IMG/VR virus record: IMGVR_UViG_3300025151_000167
Span: 1-32,391 of that record
Origin: a virus
Strand: one strand, 5' to 3'
Length of the DNA: 32,391 nucleotides
This document shows, piece after piece, positions 7,566 to 15,409 of this stretch (within the stretch, counting starts at the first letter, position 1; each line of letters opens with the position of its first letter). Position numbers and translations under genes: made by a program. Below the pieces are notes generated by a model. That model saw only the letters and a program-made list of their open reading frames with translations, searched no databases and was not told where the DNA came from.

Positions 7566-9176
7566 ATGCCTGTAGTATTTTCACCCGGAGAGCCTGAAAC
7601 ACGCCCTCTTGACCCTGACGCAATAGTTTACACCACTCCACAAAAAGTCGCAGACTTACTTGGCATAGGTCCTAGTGAGGCAGTGTTGGCCAGTGCTAAC
7701 GCTGTGTCAGACGGTGTATTCGTTACTGGTGGAGACTTTAGAAACATCGGGTTTAGTGCTAATGATACTGTTCTCATATACAGTGATTTAGACCCTAAAG
7801 GTGTAGAACTTAATATCACCTCGACTACTAGTGGAGGCGCAAGTGGCGTAAAGTTAGTCACGGACACATCTTTTACACATACTAATTTTACTACGGCTGC
7901 CAACACCTATGTAGAAAACCAAGCAGCGTTTACCAATGGTAAGACTCGTGGTATGAAGAAGTCAATTGTAGAGACGAGAATCAAAGAAGTACAAGACCGT
8001 ATTGACAACATCACTCATAATGCTTGGAGACCTTATCTAGTCTCGGCAGAATACCTAAACTTTGATACATACAAACCATACAGGCGCAGATACTTTACTG
8101 ACTATGTTGGTACTACGCCTCTATTGTTTAGAAATGTTCAACAAATGCTCAGGATAGAAATGTGGCAAGGTGAGGATTACAGAGAGATATGCGGAGCAGA
8201 GGCTCGTCTGGAAATAAAAGACACTTTGACAACTTCAGAGACTATCCATATAGGGCTCGAAGGTGGGTTCAAAGCAGACATGGGCGCAGCCCTAAGTAAC
8301 GGTACAGGTAGTTTTGACATTAGATTTGACAGAGTCTATGCTGCACAGAGTTTAGCAGACTTGGTCAATAAAGAAGACCGAGTTAGTAAGGCTGCAATTA
8401 ATTTCCAAGATAAAGATGCAAATACTTTCACAATGGCAGGTAGTACATCTAATGTCTCTCTGCACAATGAAATTTTTGCATCTGCTAATGCAGATTATGG
8501 AAATGGTAAAGTAAAACTTACAAGTATGCGTCAAACGAAAGGTGGCGAATCAGTAAGTATTGCGTCTACTAATTTAGACGATATTACCATTACCCAAACG
8601 ACATCAGTCAGTACAACTTCTACTAGCGTCGTCGGTACCACTGTAAATGTCGCTAGTACTGAGGGATTTGCCGATGGAGGAGTATTAATGGTCGGTGATG
8701 GTACTGGAACTAATGTGGAAACTTTACTTTATCAAAGTAAAACTGCAACTAGTTTCCTAAATTGTAGTAATTTAAATGGAGCAGCATTAACCACATTAAA
8801 CACTGGAGGTACTACTGTATTCCAGCGTTTGTTCAAATTAGATTTACAAGCGGGCTCTTCTAGTGGTGACCAAGCAAGGTTGCGTGACTGGTGGCTAGAC
8901 GCTGAGATGGGAATAGTTTACTTCAATAATTCATATCCTTTCTTTGAACACAACTCTGTCAAGGTATCTTACATCTACGGAGAAAGATATGTGGAGAAAG
9001 CGATAGAAGAGGCTGCTACCAAGATGGTAGCGGCTGATTTGTTAATGTCAGATGACCGTAGCGTTTTGATACCGGAGGGCTCTCAAAATGTCGACTTAGG
9101 TTCTAAAATTCAATTGTTCCGTAAAGAAGCCGCAGATATATTAGCCCGCTACAAAGAAGTGGTGGTGTTTTCTTAA
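7566..9176 (+). CDS. Head-tail adaptor (gp6-like) with large beta insertion
   Basis: This 536-residue protein is much longer than the usual 100-200-residue adaptors. Near its start, VYTTPQKVADLLGIG is the typical opening of gp6-like head-tail connectors. The end (YIYGERYVEKAIEEAATKMVAADLLMSDD) matches the usual C-terminal helices of that family. Between them is a long beta-rich insertion. Within it, TVNVASTEGFADGGVLMVGD with a following TATSFLNCSNLNG resembles a small repeat found in many phage tail proteins. The adaptor would sit under the portal ring and receive the tail. GAGGATGACAG precedes the ATG, and the stop overlaps the next ATG (TAATG). Confidence 0.65.
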   Translation: MPVVFSPGEPETRPLDPDAIVYTTPQKVADLLGIGPSEAVLASANAVSDGVFVTGGDFRNIGFSANDTVLIYSDLDPKGVELNITSTTSGGASGVKLVTDTSFTHTNFTTAANTYVENQAAFTNGKTRGMKKSIVETRIKEVQDRIDNITHNAWRPYLVSAEYLNFDTYKPYRRRYFTDYVGTTPLLFRNVQQMLRIEMWQGEDYREICGAEARLEIKDTLTTSETIHIGLEGGFKADMGAALSNGTGSFDIRFDRVYAAQSLADLVNKEDRVSKAAINFQDKDANTFTMAGSTSNVSLHNEIFASANADYGNGKVKLTSMRQTKGGESVSIASTNLDDITITQTTSVSTTSTSVVGTTVNVASTEGFADGGVLMVGDGTGTNVETLLYQSKTATSFLNCSNLNGAALTTLNTGGTTVFQRLFKLDLQAGSSSGDQARLRDWWLDAEMGIVYFNNSYPFFEHNSVKVSYIYGERYVEKAIEEAATKMVAADLLMSDDRSVLIPEGSQNVDLGSKIQLFRKEAADILARYKEVVVFS

Positions 9177-9649
9177 TGGTCGCTACATTCAAAGAGCCTT
9201 TGGAAACGGTCATTGATTTACTAAAGGCCAATCACGATTCTGGAACAGGTACTGGTTGGAATAGGGCTAATACTGACAATGTAAAGCCGGTAATCATAGA
9301 CATTGCCAGCGAAGGTCCAGAGAGAGGGAAAAGGCTAGATTTACAAAGGCACGACTTTATTCTTTGTTACGAAACTGCCGAAGAAGAGCGAGTGCCAGAT
9401 TTGTTTTACAACTTCGTTACAACCCGCTATAACATAACTATTGACATGAGAACTACAAGGGGTAGGTCAAGGCTAAGAAAAATGGAAAACGAAATGCGCC
9501 GAATCATACACACTAGTCGCAAAGGCGACGGGGCTAATTTTGACCGGATGGTTTTGAAAACTAGAACTGATTTGTCTGACCGTACTAAGAAATTATTTAG
9601 ACACACATTTCAAGTAGAAGTTGTAATATTAGCGGAGATGATACCTTGA
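9176..9649 (+). CDS. Putative tail terminator / tail completion protein
   Basis: This 157-residue protein has an alpha/beta pattern: an N-terminal helix (EPLETVIDLLKANHD), a strand (KPVIIDIASEGPERG), a second strand (DFILCYETAEE), a strand plus long basic helix (NITIDMRTTRGRSRLRKMENEMRRIIH), and a last strand (KKLFRHTFQVEVVILAEM). This order and length fit tail-terminator or neck proteins that join the tail tube to the connector. Position between the adaptor and the probable tube gene agrees. The start overlaps the adaptor stop, and the next gene starts in a TTGA overlap. Sequence similarity was not computed. Confidence 0.5.
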   Translation: MVATFKEPLETVIDLLKANHDSGTGTGWNRANTDNVKPVIIDIASEGPERGKRLDLQRHDFILCYETAEEERVPDLFYNFVTTRYNITIDMRTTRGRSRLRKMENEMRRIIHTSRKGDGANFDRMVLKTRTDLSDRTKKLFRHTFQVEVVILAEMIP

Positions 9650-11703
9650 GTTTTGGTGCCCATTACAAAGGAGATGTCTCCGAAGTCGTTATGGGGCAAG
9701 AAACTAGTCTGTTTATCGAACACAATGTACCTCGAACTTGGACTGCTACCACCAGTAGTTCTTCTCCAGATTTTACAGAAATACAGTTTGTCGGTACAAG
9801 TGCCGCTGGTGACACGAGTATATTTGAGCCAGCCTTACCTATTTTGAAAATACCTTTGGGCATGCTGATAGGTCAAAAGATGACATTTCATTCTTCTGCT
9901 GTCGGCACAAACAACTTTTCTTCTTATTACTATACAGATTTGAACAGTAAAGTCTACACTATAATAGACCACACACTCGATAGTAACTCTACTAAGATTA
10001 AGATTGTACCTGCCTTGACACCGTTCCAAGCATCTGTCAGTAGTGGGACTGGCGACGCTATTCTCATCCATTCTGTCGGTTTACCGACTGTACAGGGTGA
10101 TACTAACTCTGTCATGAACACAGCGGCAGAGTTGTCTAAAGAAGTTAGTCTGATTGACGGCTTTGTTGGTCTGGCATCTTACATGACATTACCTGATACG
10201 AAAGTAGATTTACACAGTTATTATGTCGTAGGTCTAGGTAGACAAGTAGCAGTCCAGCAGACAGGTAAAGTGCATCACATGGGTGGTGCAATCGAGATGC
10301 CTTTACACAGTCCCAAATGGTTGTTCTATAGTTTAGGCAGAGAGGTTGTCAGTAAAGAGAAATGCGGAGAGCGTGTACATAACACTAGTCCATTACCAAC
10401 CATAGTAGCGTCTGTAGCGCCCGGTCAAGGTTACATTGATGTCTTGAGTGACGACGCATCTAATATTAAATTTGGAACCACTAATGCAGAAGTGGGTGAT
10501 TATTTACTCATCAAGGATACTACCAAAGTTCCTATGACTACTTACAAAACTCCTGAATTAGACACCGATAAGTATTGGCCGCCTGAATCTAGTTCTAATC
10601 TAAGCAGTGACGCTCATCATTTTGAATGGTCGGAAAGTAACGAGTGCAGAAGAATAAGTGCTATAGAAAGTTTAGGCAGTAGTAAATTTAGACTGTATGT
10701 AGACGGCAATTGGCAATTTGAACACACTACCGCTGATACATTAGAATTAAGACATTACCGTGATAATAATGCTGACGGTAGCCCGCATGTACAATCTAGT
10801 CGCCAGATTGATAACCATGTTCATAGGTTACTATTCTCAAGTGATACTATACCCAGTTTCTGTTTAGAGCATAGTGTTAGAACAAGAGACGCTGGGTCAT
10901 TTAATGCTACCAATGAAACAACTATTGCTCCGGGCTCTACGGGAGACACTAAGCAACTTACAAGAATATTCAGAGGTTGTAAGATAGTGGAGTATGAGAT
11001 ATCTAGTACGACAGATGCAGAATTGAAATATCGTGCAATATTCGACGCTTTGTCTTGTTACACAGATACGGGTAGATTAGAAAGCGCTAACAAAGGTGAC
11101 AGATATACTGCTCATAGAATGTTTCAAAACACCGCTGATACTCTAAGAGGTAAGAAAGCATCCGGTATAGCCAAAGGCTCAGAAAAGCCGTTTATGTTTT
11201 ACAACGGAAGCGTTACGGCGTTTGACCAAAACTTAGGGCTAGTTAGTGCATTTGAACTTAGAGGCAAGACTGGAGTAGAGGTCTTTCACACTATACAAAG
11301 TAATCCGGTGGCAGAAAGCGTAGACGCTAACGGTTTGAGTTTGAAACAAGTGCCGTATGGCGGAACTCGTAACGCCTCGATAATTAGAGAGGGAAGAGAG
11401 CAGTTTGAGATGGAAGTGACGCTGGCACTTCAAGATGCTGCTTTGTATCACGAACTAAGAACGCACACGCAGCGAGGAGGTGGTGCGATTAACACTACTG
11501 GTGGTACAATCATGTTGCACTTCACTAAGCCTACTACCACTGGTTCTGATAAGATACCTAGCATTAGAATAATTATAGATGATTACATTATTACAGATTT
11601 AGCAATACCTGTACCTGATGACAAAGGGTTACTATTTACCACTTTGAAACTCAAACCACAGAATGTTAAAGTAATTAGTGAAGATACCATTTACCATTGC
11701 TGA
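9646..11703 (+). CDS. Putative major tail tube protein, unusually large
   Basis: The 685-residue product begins at TTG 9646, overlapping the previous stop as TTGA, with GGAGATG just upstream. Its position after the tail terminator and before the small tail-assembly genes is that of the major tail (tube) protein. The C-terminal about 160 residues show a tube-like beta pattern: GVEVFHTIQSNPVAESVD, FEMEVTLALQDAALYHELRT, GGTIMLHFTKPT and SIRIIIDDYIITDLAIPVPD. Typical tube proteins are 150-300 residues; here a long N-terminal part, also beta-rich, may form outward-facing domains or be a fused neighbour. An alternative is a baseplate or tail-sheath-like protein. Confidence 0.45.
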   Translation: MSFGAHYKGDVSEVVMGQETSLFIEHNVPRTWTATTSSSSPDFTEIQFVGTSAAGDTSIFEPALPILKIPLGMLIGQKMTFHSSAVGTNNFSSYYYTDLNSKVYTIIDHTLDSNSTKIKIVPALTPFQASVSSGTGDAILIHSVGLPTVQGDTNSVMNTAAELSKEVSLIDGFVGLASYMTLPDTKVDLHSYYVVGLGRQVAVQQTGKVHHMGGAIEMPLHSPKWLFYSLGREVVSKEKCGERVHNTSPLPTIVASVAPGQGYIDVLSDDASNIKFGTTNAEVGDYLLIKDTTKVPMTTYKTPELDTDKYWPPESSSNLSSDAHHFEWSESNECRRISAIESLGSSKFRLYVDGNWQFEHTTADTLELRHYRDNNADGSPHVQSSRQIDNHVHRLLFSSDTIPSFCLEHSVRTRDAGSFNATNETTIAPGSTGDTKQLTRIFRGCKIVEYEISSTTDAELKYRAIFDALSCYTDTGRLESANKGDRYTAHRMFQNTADTLRGKKASGIAKGSEKPFMFYNGSVTAFDQNLGLVSAFELRGKTGVEVFHTIQSNPVAESVDANGLSLKQVPYGGTRNASIIREGREQFEMEVTLALQDAALYHELRTHTQRGGGAINTTGGTIMLHFTKPTTTGSDKIPSIRIIIDDYIITDLAIPVPDDKGLLFTTLKLKPQNVKVISEDTIYHC

Positions 11704-11712
11704 GGAGTTAAC

Positions 11713-11934
11713 ATGCCGATGAGAGAGAGAATTTCGCTCAATCCATTTGCTGAGTTTTATTTAGCCAAAGTAATTGAAGAAGAAGAGGAAGAGGGTGGAG
11801 AATACCTCTTTGACCCAGAAGCAGGGCGAGCCAGTGATGACCCATTCGCTCACCTGAAACTGGAGGATAGCCCCTCGGAAGAGGCACTATCCGACGAGGA
11901 AGTGAGTAAGTATGTCACAGGAGAACAAGAGTAA
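11713..11934 (+). CDS. Small acidic protein, possible tail-assembly factor
   Basis: This 73-residue, strongly acidic protein has a run of glutamates after a short hydrophobic N-terminal helix (LNPFAEFYLAKVIEEEEEEG). GAGGAG precedes the ATG, and its 3' end overlaps the next gene by 23 bases. Small acidic proteins between the tube and tape-measure genes are often tail-assembly chaperones, but there is no diagnostic motif. Function is inferred from position only. Confidence 0.5.
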   Translation: MPMRERISLNPFAEFYLAKVIEEEEEEGGEYLFDPEAGRASDDPFAHLKLEDSPSEEALSDEEVSKYVTGEQE

Positions 11935-12247
11935 AATAACAATTGACGGTAAACCAGTAGAAGTTAGTAAGCGGCGTTTGACTTTTTATCATATTCAAAA
12001 AGTAGCACCGTTAATGACTCACGGTAGCCTAGACTTTTCGGACTACTGGCGACATGCTTTTAGCCACTGGCTCAGTTACACAAATCCAGATGGGCAATCT
12101 ATAGAAATTGACATAGAGAGCCTGTCTCCAGAAGATGGCAATAAACTTACTAGCCTTTTACCAGACCCAAGTCAGGTCATGGACTGGTTAGTTTTTCGGC
12201 CAGCGAAGTCGGACAAATCAAGTTCTTCATCAACGGGAGACCTGTGA
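11912..12247 (+). CDS. Putative tail assembly chaperone, first reading frame
   Basis: This 111-residue protein contains a beta start (SKITIDGKPVEVSKRRLTFYHIQKVAPLM), a central aromatic helix and a serine-rich C-terminus. A gene of this size between the tail tube and tape measure is the usual first tail-assembly chaperone (gpG position). GAGGAAGTGAG lies before the ATG. The next frame starts in a GTGA overlap at 12244. Before that GTG the next frame is open back to 12154, so a -1 ribosomal frameshift joining the two, as in many phages, is possible (see findings). The Ser-rich end could be the unshifted form. Confidence 0.5.
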   Translation: MSQENKSKITIDGKPVEVSKRRLTFYHIQKVAPLMTHGSLDFSDYWRHAFSHWLSYTNPDGQSIEIDIESLSPEDGNKLTSLLPDPSQVMDWLVFRPAKSDKSSSSSTGDL

Positions 12248-12459
12248 GTGACCGGCTTCGCTATCAGAAACAAGCAATGGAATATTTATTGATGACACAT
12301 TACAATATGACACTAAAGGATGTGAGACACTTGAACATAGATGATGCCAAGCAACTTCTTTACTGGGCTCAGGCTATGCAAGGCGAAGAGCAGGCTGCTG
12401 AAAACGCAGTTTATTTGGGGTATGACTTAGTGGGTATCATGGGGGAAGATGAATGGTAG
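12244..12459 (+). CDS. Putative second tail assembly chaperone frame
   Basis: The 71-residue product starts at GTG 12244, overlapping the previous stop by four bases, with GGGAG five bases upstream. The sequence is mainly helical (YQKQAMEYLLMTHYNMTLKD, DAKQLLYWAQAMQGEEQAAE) and resembles the short helical gene that follows the first tail chaperone in many tailed viruses, the gpT position. It may be made alone, or as the C-terminal part of a frameshift fusion with the preceding gene. Its end overlaps the next ATG by seven bases. Confidence 0.5.
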   Translation: MSDRLRYQKQAMEYLLMTHYNMTLKDVRHLNIDDAKQLLYWAQAMQGEEQAAENAVYLGYDLVGIMGEDEW

Positions 12460-12863
12460 ATGACAATATAGACCCTAAGACTGTAGAGTCGATGAAAAAC
12501 TTTAGCGAGTACAGTAAAACCGCTAAAGAGAATATGCAGGCTTTGCAGCAACAAATGGACAAGTTCACTAAGTCAATGGCTATGACCAAAACGAATACAA
12601 TTGATTTGACTAAGTCTCTTAGAGACATGAGTAAGACTGAACCAATGCAGCAAAGTATAGGTGAAACAGCATCACCTGTAGCAGGTGGCGGAGTAAACCA
12701 AGAGACTAATGTAACGGTCAATCTAAAAATAGATGTTAGTGGAGTTACCGACAAAACAGACAAGCGTACTTTAGCCAAAGAAATAAGCGCCATGGTTACT
12801 AAAGAACTCAAGTCAAAGATTGGCGGCTCGCTCACACAAAGTGGTTTCAACAGGAGTGGTTAA
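12453..12863 (+). CDS. Miniature tape-measure-like protein
   Basis: The 136-residue protein has a coiled-coil N-terminal half rich in Met, Lys and Gln (EYSKTAKENMQALQQQMDKF). After a short Gly/Pro linker its C-terminal part (NVTVNLKIDVSGVTDKTDKR, then LAKEISAMVTKELKSKIGG) resembles the extreme C-terminus of tape measure proteins. A tape measure spans the tail lumen and sets tail length. It sits where the tape measure is expected, after the chaperone genes and before the distal tail genes. At 136 residues it is far below the several hundred to thousands usual. GGGGGAAG precedes the ATG. It might instead be a remnant or a tail-tip plug. Confidence 0.5.
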   Translation: MVDDNIDPKTVESMKNFSEYSKTAKENMQALQQQMDKFTKSMAMTKTNTIDLTKSLRDMSKTEPMQQSIGETASPVAGGGVNQETNVTVNLKIDVSGVTDKTDKRTLAKEISAMVTKELKSKIGGSLTQSGFNRSG

Positions 12864-12865
12864 GT

Positions 12866-15400
12866 TTGGTAGACGCTGGAGAGAGAATGCCTGTTCGCCT
12901 TGTTCAAGAGAACGGTGAAACTATCTCTCTCGATGCTACCAGTATTGACATAGTGGTTGAAAGGCAAATTAGTAACTTCGGCATACCGTTTTTCGATGCT
13001 AAGAAGTTGGGTATAGATTTGAATCAAGCAGCAGTTGCTATAGAAATACAAGGTGTATTTGCTGACGACACTGGTCAAGAAGAAACCAGTAGCGCCGTTG
13101 CGTTCTTTGACTTCTACCAACCTCAGCAACTGTTTACACCTAAACCCGATAGCGGAGGCGGCGGAGGCATGACAGGTGGGCTAATGCCATCTGCATTTAA
13201 CACTCAAGGTGCTATGGGAGTATCTGCCATAGGCGGTACTGGTCTAGGTAGTGGAGGTGGCTTTTCCAGCGGCTTTGGTGGTGGTTTCGGTGGAGGTCTA
13301 GGTGGTCACCCTACATCTTCTGGAGATTTGGGTAATCGTATATTACAACATTGGAGTAAAAGATACATCGACTTACCTGTAGGTTATTGGGTGGAGAAGG
13401 CCACTTTGTTAGATAATCCTGTCAAGACTGGTTTGCAATTATGGTTGAAGCCCGAAAACATAGTCGGTAATCCAAACACATCCGTAGAAACATGGAATGA
13501 TGCTAGTGGTAACGGGAGACATGCTACTCAGTCTACTGCCGGGTTAAGACCGTTCCATAGAATTGCATCTACTGGAGGGTTGGCCGAAGTGGTTTTCAAC
13601 GGCTCTGATAGATTAGACATACCTTACAGTGCATTTCTAAACTCCGAAGAATTTTCTATATTCGTTATCGCTAGGAACTTCTCTACAGGTGTAAAGCCTA
13701 TTTTAAAATCCGCTACAGGTGGTTATTCATTATCCTTCGACCAAGGTAACACAAGAGTTGTGGCTGGCTGGGATGAATCTGGTGTCGCTGATACACAAGC
13801 GTCTAGTGCCGGTAGCAGCAGAAGTTTTAGCACTCAATTGATATGTTACACGATGGATGACACAAACGCTAACTCAGAAGCAGACACTGTAAAGATATAT
13901 TCTCGTGGAGAAGAAGTTGGCAGTAAAACATCAGGCGTTGATTACACACCTGCTGGTAGCGGAGTTCTTTACTTAGGTCACGATACTAGCACTAGTTTAG
14001 ACGGCGCTATACAAGAAGTGTTGATTTACAACCGAGCAGTTACTACCGATGAGCGAAACCAAATAGAAGGTTATCTCGCTCGAAAATATGGTATGCATCT
14101 CAAAGAAGGCAAGTATGAGGGTTTGGCTCGATATTCTTACGACAACAAACACATCAGAGTAGCGTTTGACAAAGAGTTAGTCGGCTCGGTCAAAGAACCA
14201 CACGGTTTTCTTAATCAACGCAGGAAGACTAATATGACAATTGGTTCTATATCAGCGGGTGCAACTGTTTTACCTGTAACTGGAGGTGACCCAAGAGAGT
14301 GGTTTGAACTTACAGAAAATAACCGCCCTATGAGAATAGTGTTCAAGGAAAGCGATAGTGCTGCAAATTACCGTAAAACTAGCGGCGGTCAAGAATACTT
14401 TGGAGAAGTTACTGCTATTACTTCTAGCCAAATTACAATCAATCTATCACAGGGTAATGCTACTCACGCTACCGGAGACCAAGTGTGGATAGAGCCGTTT
14501 AGTTATGGAGATGCATCTGGCTTGAATGGTAACGACTTGTTTCCTGTAGTAATTATACCAGTAAAGAATGCAGATACTTACGAAGCCAACGCTTTGCCTG
14601 AAAAGGCTGTAGGGCCTGAGTTCCCTTCCCATCAAAATGGCGCTACTAGAGATAGTGGCGGAGGACTGACAAGAACCGACGAATACATTTCTTACCTGTT
14701 TTCTAAAGCAATAACTAGTGACTACATCACTTTAGGTAAAGCGGTCAATGCGGCTGGTAATCTTACTCTTGATAAAGCGTTTACTACATCTATCGGTCAA
14801 TCATCTAGTGGTCACAATTCAAGAGTTACAGTTACTCAGAGTCATGAGACATCTTTGGGATTGTTAGCAGATACAATAAACACTAACTTAGGAGTAGGTC
14901 AAGCACCTGTAATCGAAGGCTTTTCTGGTGGCAAATCTGGTAAGAAAGTCAAAAGCGGCGGCGACAAAACGCAAGACATAATCGGTATACTGGCTAACAG
15001 TAATAACTTTTTGAACTTCCAACCCAGTAACAGAATTGCTAAGGTAATAGATGTAGCAAGTGGCTTTGTCCAAGATACTATCTACAACACACCAGAAGCA
15101 CAGGGTGATTATATCAGAGGTATACAGATACCCTATAACTCGCTGGCTACAAGAGGTAAATCCAATCTTGATTCAGAAGTAGCACAAAGAAACTTTTTCT
15201 TGACTACCGAAGGTAATACTAGTGACAAGTTGTCATCAATAAATAGCGTACATGCATCTCGCTTGTTCTCACATACAGCAGAAGGTCATTTCAAAAATGG
15301 CATAAGCGGTATAATCACGGATTTCAATGTTCATCGAGAAGCGGAAATGAAAGCCTATGATTTTAGTTTGAAATTCATAGCGGCTGATATAATATTGTGA
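12866..15400 (+). CDS. Distal tail/baseplate protein with inserted LamG lectin domain
   Basis: The 844-residue frame starts at TTG 12866, but ATG 12887 (MPVRLV) aligns better with the start of the next gene's product (IPIRLL) and has GGAGAG before it. Residues 8-95 form an N-terminal tail-type beta domain shared with the next protein. Residues 96-148 are a glycine-rich linker. Residues about 187-412 are a clear LamG/concanavalin-like domain (LQLWLKPENI, WNDASGNGRHATQ, FNGSDRL, IQEVLIYNRAVTTDERNQIE). The C-terminal region, with DKTQDIIGILANS and RGIQIPYNSL...RNFFLT, recurs in the next protein. The pair probably form the distal tail or baseplate, with the lectin domain binding host surface glycan. 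Confidence 0.6.
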   Translation: MVDAGERMPVRLVQENGETISLDATSIDIVVERQISNFGIPFFDAKKLGIDLNQAAVAIEIQGVFADDTGQEETSSAVAFFDFYQPQQLFTPKPDSGGGGGMTGGLMPSAFNTQGAMGVSAIGGTGLGSGGGFSSGFGGGFGGGLGGHPTSSGDLGNRILQHWSKRYIDLPVGYWVEKATLLDNPVKTGLQLWLKPENIVGNPNTSVETWNDASGNGRHATQSTAGLRPFHRIASTGGLAEVVFNGSDRLDIPYSAFLNSEEFSIFVIARNFSTGVKPILKSATGGYSLSFDQGNTRVVAGWDESGVADTQASSAGSSRSFSTQLICYTMDDTNANSEADTVKIYSRGEEVGSKTSGVDYTPAGSGVLYLGHDTSTSLDGAIQEVLIYNRAVTTDERNQIEGYLARKYGMHLKEGKYEGLARYSYDNKHIRVAFDKELVGSVKEPHGFLNQRRKTNMTIGSISAGATVLPVTGGDPREWFELTENNRPMRIVFKESDSAANYRKTSGGQEYFGEVTAITSSQITINLSQGNATHATGDQVWIEPFSYGDASGLNGNDLFPVVIIPVKNADTYEANALPEKAVGPEFPSHQNGATRDSGGGLTRTDEYISYLFSKAITSDYITLGKAVNAAGNLTLDKAFTTSIGQSSSGHNSRVTVTQSHETSLGLLADTINTNLGVGQAPVIEGFSGGKSGKKVKSGGDKTQDIIGILANSNNFLNFQPSNRIAKVIDVASGFVQDTIYNTPEAQGDYIRGIQIPYNSLATRGKSNLDSEVAQRNFFLTTEGNTSDKLSSINSVHASRLFSHTAEGHFKNGISGIITDFNVHREAEMKAYDFSLKFIAADIIL
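13424..14101 (+). other. LamG / concanavalin A-like domain insertion
   Basis: This segment of the preceding gene encodes the jelly-roll lectin domain. The strongest markers are the WNDASGNGRHATQ loop, FNGSDRLDIP, and the closing EVLIYNRAVTTDERNQIEGY helix. It has no counterpart in the paralogous gene that follows, which indicates an insertion between shared N- and C-terminal parts. Confidence 0.75.
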
Positions 15401-15409
15401 GGTGAGAAA

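Noticed and set aside
12437-12850. 137-codon minus-strand frame opposite the tape-measure candidate, with a hydrophobic product
   Set aside because: The hydrophobic look comes from antisense of a Lys/Thr-rich coiled coil. The + strand gene has a start site and family-like end.
13153-13314. Glycine-codon-rich repeats as a DNA repeat or regulatory element
   Set aside because: They encode the Gly-rich linker of the baseplate protein in frame and are explained by the protein.
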